This document shows positions 18,148 through 27,042 of a stretch of DNA of 64,000 nt, piece by piece. The position numbers and the translations under genes were made by a program. Origin of the DNA: Planctomycetia bacterium (GTDB taxonomy: Bacteria > Planctomycetota > Phycisphaerae > UBA1845 > UTPLA1); assembly GCA_015075745.1 (NCBI GenBank), contig JABTTW010000002.1, positions 1,068,453 through 1,132,452 of the forward strand, written 5' to 3'. The notes below the pieces were generated by a model. It made no database searches and was not told where the DNA came from. It saw only the letters and a program-made list of their open reading frames with translations. Numbering within the stretch: the first letter of the stretch is position 1; each line of letters opens with the position of its first letter.

Positions 18148-19329
18148 TCAACCGGGGTTTCCCCGGGACGCGTCGGCAGGGTCGGACTCCGATGGCTGGG
18201 TAGCGAATGACCCGGGCGTCATGCCGCCGGAGATGCCCGAGCTGACAGGCGAGCTACCGAACGAGCCCATGGAACCCTCTTGCTCGAATTCCGATTCGTC
18301 ATCCTCTTCATTCATGTCGACATCGACGCCCATCTCCGACCGAAGCGACAGGCCGTGATCGGAGAGCTTTCGCTTCACCTCTCGCAGCGAAGTCTTGCCG
18401 AAACTTCGAAGTCGAAGAAGATCGGCCTCATCCTTGGCGGCCAGTTCTCCGACCGTCGAAATATTCGCCGAGAGGAGACAGTTGCTCGCCCGAACGGACA
18501 AATCCAGAAACGCAATGGGCTGAGCCAGAAGACTCGGGTCCGCACGAACGCCGGAACTGGATGAAACCGAGTCCGACTCCGCGCCGGCGACCGCCAGTCC
18601 GCTGCCAAGTTCAAAATACTGAACAAACGGGTTGAGGTGCTTGCGCAGAATCTTCGCCGCCTCGACCAGGGCCAACTCAGGCGCCAGCGTTCCGTTGGTC
18701 CAGATCTCCAGCACCAGTCGATCGTAGTTGGTGCGCTGACCCACGCGTGTATCTTCCACGCGATAGCGAACACGCATGACCGGCGAATAAACCGAATCCA
18801 CCGGCACAATGCCGATGATCTGGTCCTCGCCCTCGATCTTGTGATCGTCGGCCGTCGCGTATCCGCGACCCAGTCCGACGGTCATCTCGACCTCAAAATC
18901 CACCGCGTCGTTCAGCGTGGCGATGTGCTGGTCGGGGTTGATCAGCTCAATCCCGGCGTCTGCCTCGATCTGCGCCGCGCGAATCTGAACCTGCTTGCCG
19001 GCCTGACCCTTAACGGCCAGCCGCATCGTCTTGGGAACATCGCTGTTGAGGCGAACCACGAGCGACTTGATATTCAGAATCAGGACGGTCACGTCCTCGA
19101 GAACACCAGGGAGTGTCGTGAACTCGTGTTCGGCACCCTTGATCTTGACGTGCGTGACTGCCGCGCCCTCAAGGCTCGACAGCAGGATTCGACGAAGGCT
19201 GTTGCCCACCGTCGTACCGAAGCCGCGCTCAAACGGCTCGATCATGAACTTTCCATACGTGGGCGTGCTCGCCGACTCGTCCCGCAGAACGCGCGTCGGG
19301 AGTTCCAAACCTCGCCACCTTATTCGCAT
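18148..19329 (-). CDS. rpoA: DNA-directed RNA polymerase alpha subunit
   Basis: 393 aa from ATG 19329 (MRIRWRGLELPTRV), chosen because GGGAGGT lies 7 nt upstream and the residues match the planctomycete RpoA N-terminus. The frame is open to 19455, and an ATG at 19434 with GGAAG upstream is an alternative. The N-terminal dimerisation domain (PFERGFGTTVGNSLRRILLSS) and the C-terminal helix-hairpin-helix domain (LSANISTVGELAAKDEADLL, LRSFGKTSLREVKRKL) are complete. A ~60-residue acidic then Gly/Ser-rich extension follows the usual end; alpha is normally ~330 aa. Gene order rpsM-rpsK-rpsD-rpoA-rplQ is canonical. Confidence 0.96.
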   Translation of the reverse strand: MRIRWRGLELPTRVLRDESASTPTYGKFMIEPFERGFGTTVGNSLRRILLSSLEGAAVTHVKIKGAEHEFTTLPGVLEDVTVLILNIKSLVVRLNSDVPKTMRLAVKGQAGKQVQIRAAQIEADAGIELINPDQHIATLNDAVDFEVEMTVGLGRGYATADDHKIEGEDQIIGIVPVDSVYSPVMRVRYRVEDTRVGQRTNYDRLVLEIWTNGTLAPELALVEAAKILRKHLNPFVQYFELGSGLAVAGAESDSVSSSSGVRADPSLLAQPIAFLDLSVRASNCLLSANISTVGELAAKDEADLLRLRSFGKTSLREVKRKLSDHGLSLRSEMGVDVDMNEEDDESEFEQEGSMGSFGSSPVSSGISGGMTPGSFATQPSESDPADASRGNPG

Positions 19330-19451
19330 CGCATTGACCTCCCTGGAAAAGGACGACCAGCCGCCGGATGTCCGGCCGACAACATCGGGCCGCGCCGATT
19401 GCACATCCGCCGCGGGCGCCAGGACGTCACTCATGTTTTCTTCCGCACAAA

Positions 19452-20087
19452 TCATCGACTACAGAACTCGATCACTAGTTGTTCTTCTACCGGTATCTGC
19501 ACGTCATCGCGCGCCGGCATCGCCTCGACCGTCGCCTCAAGCTTGGCCGGGTCCAGCCGCAGCCAGGATTGCACCGCGCGGTTCGGATCCAGATCAAAGA
19601 ATGAGCGAACATACTTCTGGCTCTCATCCCGCCTCTGCACCGAAATCTTGTCGCCCACCCGCACCAGATAACCGGGCTTGTTCACCCGCTGTCCATTCAC
19701 CATGAAATGGTTATGACCAATCGCGATGCGCGCCGCCTTGCGCGATGGAGAAAAGCCCAGCTTGCACACGACATTGTCCAGTCGCCGCTCCAGCAGACCG
19801 AGTAGGGCGATACCCGTGTTCTCGGTGCTATGTTGCGATCGCTCGAAATAGCGTCGGAACTGCTTGTCCCAGAGACCGTAATACCGCTTGACCTTCTGCG
19901 TCTCGCGGAGGCGCTTGCCGTATTCGCTGCTGGTCCCTCTCCGGAAGGCCCGGCCCGCGCCGGGCGGCGCGTTGCGAGACGGCTTTTCCATCGGACATTT
20001 CGCGCTCTCGCAGCGTGAACCCTTGAGCATCAACTTGATGCCCTCCCGGCGACACATGCGACATACTGGACCTAAATTTCTACCCAT
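19452..20087 (-). CDS. rpsD: Ribosomal protein S4 (uS4), zinc-binding form
   Basis: 211 aa. The N-terminus has Cys residues at C9, C12, C26 and C31, the zinc-finger (C+) version of S4. The S4 RNA-binding domain is RLDNVVCKLGFSPSRKAARIAIGHNHFMVNGQRV. S4 nucleates 30S assembly on 16S rRNA. It lies between rpsK and rpoA as expected; about 120 nt separate its stop from the preferred rpoA start. An insertion-like basic segment (RNAPPGAGRAFRRGTSSEYGK) is slightly unusual. Confidence 0.97.
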   Translation of the reverse strand: MGRNLGPVCRMCRREGIKLMLKGSRCESAKCPMEKPSRNAPPGAGRAFRRGTSSEYGKRLRETQKVKRYYGLWDKQFRRYFERSQHSTENTGIALLGLLERRLDNVVCKLGFSPSRKAARIAIGHNHFMVNGQRVNKPGYLVRVGDKISVQRRDESQKYVRSFFDLDPNRAVQSWLRLDPAKLEATVEAMPARDDVQIPVEEQLVIEFCSR

Positions 20088-20108
20088 AGCCTTATCAATA
20101 CCTCTCGC

Positions 20109-20492
20109 TTAGACCCGCCGCTTTCGTGCCGGACGACACCCGTTATGCGGCAGGGGCGTCACGTCTTCGATCGATTGAATCCGCAGGCCGCCGGACTGCA
20201 GGCCCGAAATGGCCGACTCACGTCCGCTGCCGGGGCCTTTGACGCGAACCTCTATTTCCGTCACACCGAACTTCCGCGCCGCCGACGCCACCGACTCGCC
20301 GGCGCGCTGCGCCGCGAAGGGCGTACTCTTGCGTGTTCCCTTGAAACCAACCGTGCCGGCCGATTGCCAGCAGAGGGTTTCACCGTTCACGTCCGTGATC
20401 GTGATCATCGTGTTGTTGAAGGTCGCCTTCACGAACGCGATGCCACGCGCCACATTCCGACGGATTTTCTTTTTGCCTGCTGACTTTGCCAC
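20109..20492 (-). CDS. rpsK: Ribosomal protein S11 (uS11)
   Basis: 127 aa with a GTG start. Conserved segments [42 protein letters not shown] and [19 protein letters not shown] ending ([13 protein letters not shown]) are all present. S11 forms part of the 30S platform contacting 16S rRNA near the mRNA exit. It lies between rpsM and rpsD, 39 nt after rpsM, with the canonical alpha-operon order. Confidence 0.97.
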   Translation of the reverse strand: MAKSAGKKKIRRNVARGIAFVKATFNNTMITITDVNGETLCWQSAGTVGFKGTRKSTPFAAQRAGESVASAARKFGVTEIEVRVKGPGSGRESAISGLQSGGLRIQSIEDVTPLPHNGCRPARKRRV

Positions 20493-20531
20493 TCGTTCTG
20501 CTCTCCTCGGGACGATTCACGCCCGATCTCT

Positions 20532-20918
20532 TTAGCTGCGAAGTTCCTTCACGCCCCTCTTGCCCGCAACCGTCTTCTTCGGTCCCTTCCGCGTTCGCGC
20601 GTTCGTCCGCGTCCGCTGTCCACGAACCGGCAAACCGCGACGATGTCGAAGGCCGCGATAGCACTGAATATCCTTGAGCCGGGCGATGTCCTGAGTGATC
20701 TTCCGGCGAAGCTGTCCCTCAACCACGTAATTGCGGTCGATGATCGAGGCGATCCGGCTGATCTCGTCCTCGGTCAGGTTCTTCGCTCGGACGTTCTCGT
20801 CGATTCCGGCTTCCTTAAGCAGCTCTTTGCTGTTGCTCGGACCGATCCCGTAGATGTAGCCGAGGGCCACAACAACCCGCTTCTCGTTCGGAATATCAAC
20901 ACCAGCTATTCGAGGCAT
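20532..20918 (-). CDS. rpsM: Ribosomal protein S13 (uS13)
   Basis: 128 aa, standard length. [50 protein letters not shown] and the basic tail are diagnostic. S13 lies at the head of the 30S subunit and contacts the P-site tRNA and L5. A GGGAG lies 9 nt before the ATG. It follows rpmJ by 41 nt and opens the alpha-operon part of the cluster. Confidence 0.97.
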   Translation of the reverse strand: MPRIAGVDIPNEKRVVVALGYIYGIGPSNSKELLKEAGIDENVRAKNLTEDEISRIASIIDRNYVVEGQLRRKITQDIARLKDIQCYRGLRHRRGLPVRGQRTRTNARTRKGPKKTVAGKRGVKELRS

Positions 20919-20959
20919 CGCGCTTTTCTCCCGGGACGGACATCAGCCGTCCCATGCCC

Positions 20960-21076
20960 TTATCCCTGCCGCTGCTTGTGCCGCGGATTAGCCGAGCAAA
21001 TGACGCGTACAACGCCCTTTCGCTTGATCAGCTTGCAATTCTCACATATGCGGCGAACGCTGCTGCGAACTTTCAT
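20960..21076 (-). CDS. rpmJ: Ribosomal protein L36 (bL36), zinc-binding form
   Basis: 38 aa, starting [20 protein letters not shown] and ending [10 protein letters not shown]11, C14, C27 and H33 are the zinc ligands of the C+ form. L36 helps organise 23S rRNA near the L7/L12 stalk base. It lies 59 nt after map and 41 nt before rpsM. In many bacteria infA sits between map and rpmJ; here there is no room for it. Confidence 0.96.
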   Translation of the reverse strand: MKVRSSVRRICENCKLIKRKGVVRVICSANPRHKQRQG

Positions 21077-21135
21077 GATCTCTCGCTCCCGGCGAATCTC
21101 CCGCCGATCTCAAAACAAAACTGCCCGAAACGGGA

Positions 21136-21966
21136 CTACCTCCCGTCGGTCAGAATATCCACACCCGTCGTTGTCACTGCGACCGTATGCTCAAAATGAG
21201 CCGACGGACGCCCGTCCTTTGTCACCTGCGGCCAACCCGTCCAGTCGCCGCTCTTCACTTCGCGGCCCCCGGCGTTGACCATCGGCTCGACTGCCAGAAC
21301 TAATCCCGGCTCCAGCCGGAAATCGTCCTTCCGCTGCTTGCGATCCGAATAGTTCGGAACCTTCGGTTCCTCGTGCATCTCCTGGCCGATCCCGTGGCCG
21401 ACAAACTCTCGAACCACAGAAAACCCGGCGCTCTCCACGTGCGATTGAATCGCCGTGGCGACTTCGCTCCACCAGCGCCCCGGCTTCATCTCGCGAACCG
21501 CAATCTCCAGCGAGCCCGAGGTCACGTCCAACAGCCGCTGCGTTTCCCGATCGATGCGACCGACGGCCAGCGTCGTAGCCGAATCGCCGCAATAGCCGCG
21601 AAGCAACACGCCGCAATCGACGCTGATAATGTCGCCTTCCTTCAGAACCCGGTCGCCCGGTATCCCGTGCACCACTTCCTCGTTCACACTGGCGCAGATC
21701 GCCGATGGAAAAGGAAACTTCGTATGGGGCGTCTGCACGCCTTTGAACAGCGGCACTCCGCCCGCTGCTACAATCATCTCTTCCGCGATCTGACCCAGCT
21801 CACCCGTCGTTACACCGGGCTTGACTGTCTCTCGGAGCCTCTGCAACACCGAAAAAACGACGCGACCGGCGGCGCGCATCAGCTCAATCTCTCGCGGGCT
21901 CTTTAGCACGGCCATCCGAAGCCCGTTCGTTCGAGAGTCACGCTTTTCAACAGTCGACTCTCTCAT
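21136..21966 (-). CDS. map: Type I methionine aminopeptidase
   Basis: 276 aa. The pita-bread fold metal ligands are seen in ISVDCGVLLRGYCGDSATT (Asp, Asp), VGHGIGQEMHEEP (His), AVEPMVN (Glu) and FEHTVAVT (Glu). The enzyme removes the initiator Met from nascent proteins in the cytosol. Its ATG overlaps the adk stop as ATGA, so translation is probably coupled. The first ~17 residues (MRESTVEKRDSRTNGLR) precede the usual start; the internal Met at MAVLKSPREIE is an alternative start, but lacks the overlap. Confidence 0.96.
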   Translation of the reverse strand: MRESTVEKRDSRTNGLRMAVLKSPREIELMRAAGRVVFSVLQRLRETVKPGVTTGELGQIAEEMIVAAGGVPLFKGVQTPHTKFPFPSAICASVNEEVVHGIPGDRVLKEGDIISVDCGVLLRGYCGDSATTLAVGRIDRETQRLLDVTSGSLEIAVREMKPGRWWSEVATAIQSHVESAGFSVVREFVGHGIGQEMHEEPKVPNYSDRKQRKDDFRLEPGLVLAVEPMVNAGGREVKSGDWTGWPQVTKDGRPSAHFEHTVAVTTTGVDILTDGR

Positions 21967-22610
21967 TTCGCTCGACAGACCTTCTCAATCGATGCGGTCA
22001 CCGCGTCCACTGTGCCGCTTGCATCCACCGGCCGAAGAAGCCCGCGGGCTTGATAATACGCCACCAGCGGCTTGGTCTCGGCGTGGTACGTCTTGACCCG
22101 CTGCGCCACGACCGAAGGCTCGTCGTCCTTTCGTCGCGTCAGCGCCGTGCCGCAATCATCACACACCCCGGCCTTGCCCGGCGGTGAAAACATCTCGTGA
22201 TAGATCCGCCCATCCGTGGGGCAGGACCACCGACCAGTCAAACGCCGGGTCACTTCCGCGTCGTCAACTTCCATGTTGACCACAATATCAATCTTAGCGC
22301 CGCGCTCCGACAGTCTCTCGTCCAGGCCCTCCGCCTGTGCGACTGTCCGGGGAAAACCGTCCAGCAGGCACCCTTTTGCAGCACCGGGACGACCGATCCG
22401 ATCCATCATCATGGCGAGGATCAAGTCATCTGGAACCAGATCGCCGCGATCCATGAAATCCTGGGCCTTCCGGCCAAGTTCCGTCATCTCCTTACGCTCC
22501 GCCCGGAGGATGTCCCCACTGGACAGATGCTGCAATCCGAAGGTCTTCGAGATCCTGACCGCCTGAGTTCCCTTCCCGGCACCGGGCGGACCTAACAAGA
22601 CGACAATCAC
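21963..22610 (-). CDS. adk: Adenylate kinase, long form with zinc-type lid
   Basis: 215 aa with a GTG start. The P-loop is GPPGAGKGTQ; the AMP-binding DGFPRT and the lid follow. The lid has CPTD near residue 129 and CDDC near 150, consistent with a metal-binding lid of three Cys plus Asp. It interconverts ATP + AMP and 2 ADP. The start overlaps the secY stop as GTGA and the end overlaps map as ATGA, giving a tight secY-adk-map block as in other spc operons. Confidence 0.97.
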   Translation of the reverse strand: MIVVLLGPPGAGKGTQAVRISKTFGLQHLSSGDILRAERKEMTELGRKAQDFMDRGDLVPDDLILAMMMDRIGRPGAAKGCLLDGFPRTVAQAEGLDERLSERGAKIDIVVNMEVDDAEVTRRLTGRWSCPTDGRIYHEMFSPPGKAGVCDDCGTALTRRKDDEPSVVAQRVKTYHAETKPLVAYYQARGLLRPVDASGTVDAVTASIEKVCRAK

Positions 22611-24004
22611 GCATAAGCTCCCTTGATCCGAGCACCGCTGCCATCACCCAGGAAGCCGCCGTAGTTCCGCATGATCAAGTTCGCCTCAATTCGCTGCACA
22701 AGATCGAGCCCCACGCTCACGACAATCAGTAGGCCGGTGCCTCCCAGGAACGAGGACACGTCCATCGGGATTTCCATCGCCGCCGCGATGATCTGAGGAA
22801 TCAACGCGATCGCCGCCAGAAAGCCGGCGCCGACAAAGGTGATTCGCGTCATGACGGTCTCAAGATAGTCCGCCGTTCGCTTCCCCGGACGAAGGCCCGG
22901 GATGAAGCTGCCGTAGTCCCGAAGATTGTTGGCCATTTCCTTGGGCTGAAACTGGACCGTGGTCCAGAAATAGGCAAAGAAATAGACCATCACCACAAAG
23001 ACCAGTGCGTAAATAAATCCCGATCGATTGAATTCGCTGGCAATCATTCCCAGAAAACCGACATCCGGGAAGACCTTCGACAACCAATCGAAGATCAGGC
23101 TGGGGAAGATCATCAAGCTGCTGGCGAAGATGATCGGCATGACGCCGCCGTGATTGACGCGAAGCGGAAGATAATGTCGCTGGCCGCCCCAAACACGACG
23201 ACCGCGCGTCTGCTTGGCCTGCTGGATCGGGATGCGCCGCTGACCCTGCGTGATAAGAATCGATCCGGCGACGACGCCCACAAATGCCATCAGCAGGAAC
23301 ACGATCTTCGCCGGTCCCATCTGGGCATCACCGCTTACGTCCATCGATGCGTTCTGAGCAACCCAAATCACGGCGTTCGGCATTCGGGCCACGATTCCCG
23401 CCATGATGATCAAGCTGACGCCATTGCCGATTCCGTACTCATCAATCTGTTCGCCGAGCCACATCAGGAACACAGTCCCGGCGGTCATCGTGCTCAAACC
23501 GATCAGCCAGAAACTCGTCGTCGGCCAGAAACTCGCCGAAAAATCGCTGAACTCACTGTAAACCAGACCCGATGCCTGGACGTACTTCAGCCAAAATGCC
23601 GCCTGAACAAAACAGATGCCGACCGTCGCATATCGCGTGTATTCCTGAATCTTCTTCTGACCCGCCTGTCCTTCCTGCTTCAGCTTCTCCAGGGCGGGGA
23701 TAACCGTGCCAAGGAGCTGGAAAATAATTGACGCGGAAATGTAGGGCATGATGCCCAGACCGAAAATCGTGCTCTGCTGCAGATTTCCGCCGGTAAACAT
23801 GGCGAATGCTTCGGTGAGCTGCTGCACACCGCCGCTTGCTCCGCCGCTGCCCATATTGCTGAAGTGCGTAGACAACGAAGGCTGATCCACGCCCGGCAGC
23901 GGAACGTAGAACCCAATGCGATAGATCGCGAGCATGCCCAGCGTGAACAGAATCTTGTTCCGCAGGTCCGCGACCTTGAAGATGTTAAAAAAAGCCTTGA
24001 GCAT
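22607..24004 (-). CDS. secY: Preprotein translocase subunit SecY
   Basis: 465 aa with ten hydrophobic segments. Diagnostic parts include FKVADLRNKILFTLGMLAIYRIG, the plug region with a Gly/Ser insert (FSNMGSGGASGGVQQL), GIMPYISASIIFQLL, GQRRIPIQQAKQTRGRR with the ribosome-binding cytosolic loop, and the C-terminal SVGLDLVQRIEANLIMRNYGGFL. SecY forms the protein-conducting channel in the inner membrane. It follows rplO by about 75 nt and overlaps adk by 4 nt, the canonical spc position. Confidence 0.97.
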   Translation of the reverse strand: MLKAFFNIFKVADLRNKILFTLGMLAIYRIGFYVPLPGVDQPSLSTHFSNMGSGGASGGVQQLTEAFAMFTGGNLQQSTIFGLGIMPYISASIIFQLLGTVIPALEKLKQEGQAGQKKIQEYTRYATVGICFVQAAFWLKYVQASGLVYSEFSDFSASFWPTTSFWLIGLSTMTAGTVFLMWLGEQIDEYGIGNGVSLIIMAGIVARMPNAVIWVAQNASMDVSGDAQMGPAKIVFLLMAFVGVVAGSILITQGQRRIPIQQAKQTRGRRVWGGQRHYLPLRVNHGGVMPIIFASSLMIFPSLIFDWLSKVFPDVGFLGMIASEFNRSGFIYALVFVVMVYFFAYFWTTVQFQPKEMANNLRDYGSFIPGLRPGKRTADYLETVMTRITFVGAGFLAAIALIPQIIAAAMEIPMDVSSFLGGTGLLIVVSVGLDLVQRIEANLIMRNYGGFLGDGSGARIKGAYA

Positions 24005-24079
24005 CTTTGTCTCGCAATACCGTACCCGGCGCCGATTCGGCCTCGCAGCCGATCGCTCGCGGGCCGACGGTGAATCACA

Positions 24080-24706
24080 TCATCCCTGATCTGCCTCGCC
24101 CTCAGTCTTGGGCTTGGCCTTGGCGCTTTTCTCGCCCTTATCCTTCTTGCCGCCGGCCTTGCCCTTGGCTGCGCCCTCGGCCTGCTCAGCGTCCTTCGCT
24201 TCCTTCGCCTTCAACCACGCCGGACGCTTAACGAACTTCTTCTTAGGTTGTGCGCCCAGCCGCTTGATGGTGCCTCCGGCCGCCTCGATTTTCTTTGCGG
24301 CAGACACGCTGAATCGCTGAGCTTCGATCGTCAGTTTCTTCTGAATCTCGCCCTCGCCCAGGATCTTGACCGGAGCGGTTCGATCGCGGATGAGTCCAAG
24401 CGCCTCGAGGCTCGCAGCCGTCACATGGCTCCCGCTCTCACATCGCGTCTCAAGATCGCGGAGATTGACGACCTGGTATTCGGTGCGAAAAATCTTGTTG
24501 TTGAATCCCACCTTCGGCAATCGCCGAAAAAGTGGAAATACGCCGCCCTCGGAAAGCAGTCCGCGCTCGCCGCGACCGCCGCTTCGCGATCCCTGGCCCT
24601 TATGGCCATAGCCGGATGTTTTGCCGAGTCCGCTGCCCGGCCCGCGACCGACGCGCTTCCGCTTGGGTCTTGCCCCGGCTCGAGTTGTAATTTCAGTGAT
24701 GTTCAT
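24080..24706 (-). CDS. rplO: Ribosomal protein L15 (uL15) with basic C-terminal tail
   Basis: 208 aa from ATG 24706 (MNITEITTRAGARPKRKRVG), the family-typical start; a TTG at 24730 overlaps the rpsE stop and is less likely. GRGPGSGLGKTSGYGHKGQGSRSG and the C-terminal KIEAAGGTI are diagnostic. L15 is usually ~145 aa; the extra ~50 residues at the C-terminus are Ala/Lys/Glu/Gly-rich. Upstream rpsE ends only ~20 nt before, so rpmD (L30), which usually lies between them, is absent. Confidence 0.96.
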   Translation of the reverse strand: MNITEITTRAGARPKRKRVGRGPGSGLGKTSGYGHKGQGSRSGGRGERGLLSEGGVFPLFRRLPKVGFNNKIFRTEYQVVNLRDLETRCESGSHVTAASLEALGLIRDRTAPVKILGEGEIQKKLTIEAQRFSVSAAKKIEAAGGTIKRLGAQPKKKFVKRPAWLKAKEAKDAEQAEGAAKGKAGGKKDKGEKSAKAKPKTEGEADQG

Positions 24707-24726
24707 CTCTGACTCTTTCTTACTGA

Positions 24727-25236
24727 TCAACTACCGACAAGGCTTACGCCGCGAAGTCGCTCGACCGCCGCGCGTTCCCGCAGCATGCCTAGCGCTCTGA
24801 TCGTCGCCTTGACGAGGTTCTTCGGACTCGTCGAGCCGTAGACCTTTGTCAGACAATCGTGCAGGCCGGCCAGCTCGAGCACGGCGCGAACACTTGTACC
24901 CGCGATAACGCCGGTTCCAGCGCTCGCCGGCAACAACTTGACCATACTGGCGCCGTAACGACCCTCCACGAAATGCGGAATGGTCGAACCGTGCAGTTGG
25001 ACGGGATGAAGATTTCGAATGGCCTGCTTGCGGCCTTTTTCAACTGCCGAGGGCACTTCGTTCGCTTTGCCGTAGCCGACGCCGACCCGGCCATTGCGAT
25101 CGCCCACGACGACCAGCGCCGCGAACGAAAACCTGCGCCCACCCTTGACCACCTTGGAACAACGATAGACCTTGACGACATTGTCGTCATAGCCAGGTCC
25201 GTCCTGCTCCGCGGCTCCTCTTCGATATCTCGCCAT
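24727..25236 (-). CDS. rpsE: Ribosomal protein S5 (uS5)
   Basis: 169 aa. DDNVVKVYRCSKVVKGGRRF and ALVVVGDRNGRVGVGYGKANEV are the double-stranded-RNA-binding domain; the C-terminal part has TGVIAGTSVRAVLELAG and KNLVKATIRALGML. S5 takes part in decoding fidelity and mRNA unwinding at the 30S entry. It lies 68 nt after rplR and immediately before rplO. Confidence 0.97.
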   Translation of the reverse strand: MARYRRGAAEQDGPGYDDNVVKVYRCSKVVKGGRRFSFAALVVVGDRNGRVGVGYGKANEVPSAVEKGRKQAIRNLHPVQLHGSTIPHFVEGRYGASMVKLLPASAGTGVIAGTSVRAVLELAGLHDCLTKVYGSTSPKNLVKATIRALGMLRERAAVERLRGVSLVGS

Positions 25237-25304
25237 CCGTCACACCATGCTCTCGGTCGATCGTCGGACTCCGGCACGCTTACCGGATCACGCCGCCGCC
25301 CGTA

Positions 25305-25673
25305 CTAGAATTCCAACCCTGTCTTCCGTGCCGCCTCGGCAAGCGCCTTGAGTCGCCCGTGATACCGTCGTCCGCCTCGATCGAATGCCGCCGCGCGAAT
25401 CCCGTGCATCCGTGCCTGTTCGGCAAGGTGCTTGCCGACAAGGGCCGCGGCGGCGCAATTGCCCCCGTTCTTGGCCTGTCCGGCGAGTGCCTTCGAATTC
25501 GTCCCTGCGGAGCAAAGCGTCTTGCCGCTCACGTCGTCGATCAACTGGGCACTGATGTGCTTGATGCTGCGACTGACGCTCAGCCGCGGCCGCTCCACCG
25601 TGCCGAAGATTCGACGGCGCACGCGACGCTTGCGCCGCAACTTTCTCTCGTTCTTGAGTGCTCTCGCGTTCAT
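25305..25673 (-). CDS. rplR: Ribosomal protein L18 (uL18)
   Basis: 122 aa, standard length. A basic N-terminus (RKLRRKRRVRRRIFGTVERPRLSVSRS) and KHISAQLIDDVSGKTLCSA are diagnostic; AFDRGGRRYHGRLKALAEAARKTGLEF is the conserved end. L18 binds 5S rRNA with L5 in the central protuberance. It lies 35 nt after rplF, in canonical order. Confidence 0.96.
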   Translation of the reverse strand: MNARALKNERKLRRKRRVRRRIFGTVERPRLSVSRSIKHISAQLIDDVSGKTLCSAGTNSKALAGQAKNGGNCAAAALVGKHLAEQARMHGIRAAAFDRGGRRYHGRLKALAEAARKTGLEF

Positions 25674-25708
25674 GACTCGTCAACCTGAAATCTTGCCAAT
25701 GCTTGTCA

Positions 25709-26284
25709 TCAACCACCGGCGCCGGCGAAGGCCTTGCCTGCCTTCCGCTTGATCTGTTCGCCTGCATAGCGAACACCCTTACCTTTATATGGCTCGGGCG
25801 GACGCGCATCCTTGATCGATCGGGCAAACTGTCCGATCGTCTGCTTGTCAGTCCCGCTGATGGTGAGCTTCGCTGGCGTCTCATCACCCTTGGTCTGGCC
25901 AACCTCAACTGCGACCTTGATCCCCTGAGGGATATCCAGCTTGATCGGGTGCGAGTAACCGACGTTCAGGTCAAGGGTCTTGCCGCTCACCGCACAGCCG
26001 TAGCCGGTCCCGTAAATCTCCAGCTTCCGCTCGTAGCCCTGCGACACGCCCGTGACCATATTCTGAATCAGCGCCCGTGTTGTGCCGTGCAGCGCCCGAT
26101 GCTTGGAAGCATCCGATGCCCGCGTCACGACAATCGCCTTGCCGGGCTCTACATTGACCGACACCCCGGCCGCATGTGACCACGAAGCCGATCCCTTCGG
26201 ACCAGTGACCGTGATCATGCTGCCCTTTAAGTCCGCGCTGACGCCGGACGGCAGGGTGATGGGTTTCTTTCCAATACGTGACAT
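25709..26284 (-). CDS. rplF: Ribosomal protein L6 (uL6)
   Basis: 191 aa (about 178 is usual). MSRIGKKPITLPSGV, the central NMVTGVSQGYERKLEIYGTGY and the C-terminal RSIKDARPPEPYKGKGVRY are diagnostic. L6 sits near the factor-binding site and L7/L12 stalk base. The extra residues form a short Lys/Ala/Gly tail (AGKAFAGAGG). It lies ~50 nt after rpsH. Confidence 0.97.
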   Translation of the reverse strand: MSRIGKKPITLPSGVSADLKGSMITVTGPKGSASWSHAAGVSVNVEPGKAIVVTRASDASKHRALHGTTRALIQNMVTGVSQGYERKLEIYGTGYGCAVSGKTLDLNVGYSHPIKLDIPQGIKVAVEVGQTKGDETPAKLTISGTDKQTIGQFARSIKDARPPEPYKGKGVRYAGEQIKRKAGKAFAGAGG

Positions 26285-26334
26285 GACTCTTGTATCCTGT
26301 CATCGCCCCGATTTACATCGAGGCTCCACGCGGC

Positions 26335-26730
26335 CTAATAGGCCGTACAAATCAACTCGCCGCCCAAACGCTGCTGACGGCACTTGCGATCGCTCATCAC
26401 ACCGTGGCTGGTCGAAACAATCGCGATACCCAGTCCGTTAAGTACCTTCGGAATCTCGTCCACCTTGACGTACTTGCGACAACCGGCCTTGCTCTCCCGG
26501 CGAATCCTCTGAAGGACCTGCTCGCCTCGCGGACCGTACTTCATCGTGATTCGCAGTTGATCGCAGGGCTTGCCCTCGATCCGCTCGGCATCGCTGATAT
26601 AGCCTTCTTCCTTTAGAACCTGGCAAACAGCCATTTTGACGCCGCTATAAGGCGCCGTCACGCTGCGGGCGCGATTGTGCAGCCCGTTACGAATGCGTGT
26701 CAGGAGATCGGCGATCGGATCAGTCCACAT
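26335..26730 (-). CDS. rpsH: Ribosomal protein S8 (uS8)
   Basis: 131 aa. MWTDPIADLLTRIRNGL at the N-terminus and VLNGLGIAIVSTSHGVMSDRKC near the C-terminus are diagnostic. S8 binds the central domain of 16S rRNA and, in E. coli, represses its own operon by binding the spc mRNA near rplE; whether that occurs here is not visible. It lies ~55 nt after rpsN. Confidence 0.97.
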   Translation of the reverse strand: MWTDPIADLLTRIRNGLHNRARSVTAPYSGVKMAVCQVLKEEGYISDAERIEGKPCDQLRITMKYGPRGEQVLQRIRRESKAGCRKYVKVDEIPKVLNGLGIAIVSTSHGVMSDRKCRQQRLGGELICTAY

Positions 26731-26784
26731 GCTGTGTTTGCCTCATACTTACGACTGTCTTTTCCTCAGACATCCCGGCGCGAG

Positions 26785-26970
26785 CTACCAGCTCGCCTTT
26801 CGTACGCCGGGAATCTTTCCTTCCAGTGCCATCTGCCGGAAACAAAGGCGGCACAAACGAAACTTCTTGTACACCGCCCGGGAGCGACCGCACACCTGGC
26901 ATCGAGTGTAGGCTCGAACCTGAAACTTCGGCTTCTGCGCCGCTTTGATAATCCAGCATTTTCTGGCCAT
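26785..26970 (-). CDS. rpsN: Ribosomal protein S14 (uS14), type Z zinc-binding form
   Basis: 61 aa. C24xxC27 and C40xxC43 ([21 protein letters not shown]) give the short zinc form. The ending [11 protein letters not shown] is typical. S14 lies in the head of the 30S subunit. It follows rplE by ~70 nt and precedes rpsH in the canonical order. Confidence 0.97.
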   Translation of the reverse strand: MARKCWIIKAAQKPKFQVRAYTRCQVCGRSRAVYKKFRLCRLCFRQMALEGKIPGVRKASW

Positions 26971-27042
26971 AGGCTTCGTCGCTTTCCTGCTGCGCCCACC
27001 GTCCCGGCTTCGACGCTGCGCGCCGGGCCCACTGTCGCCTCT

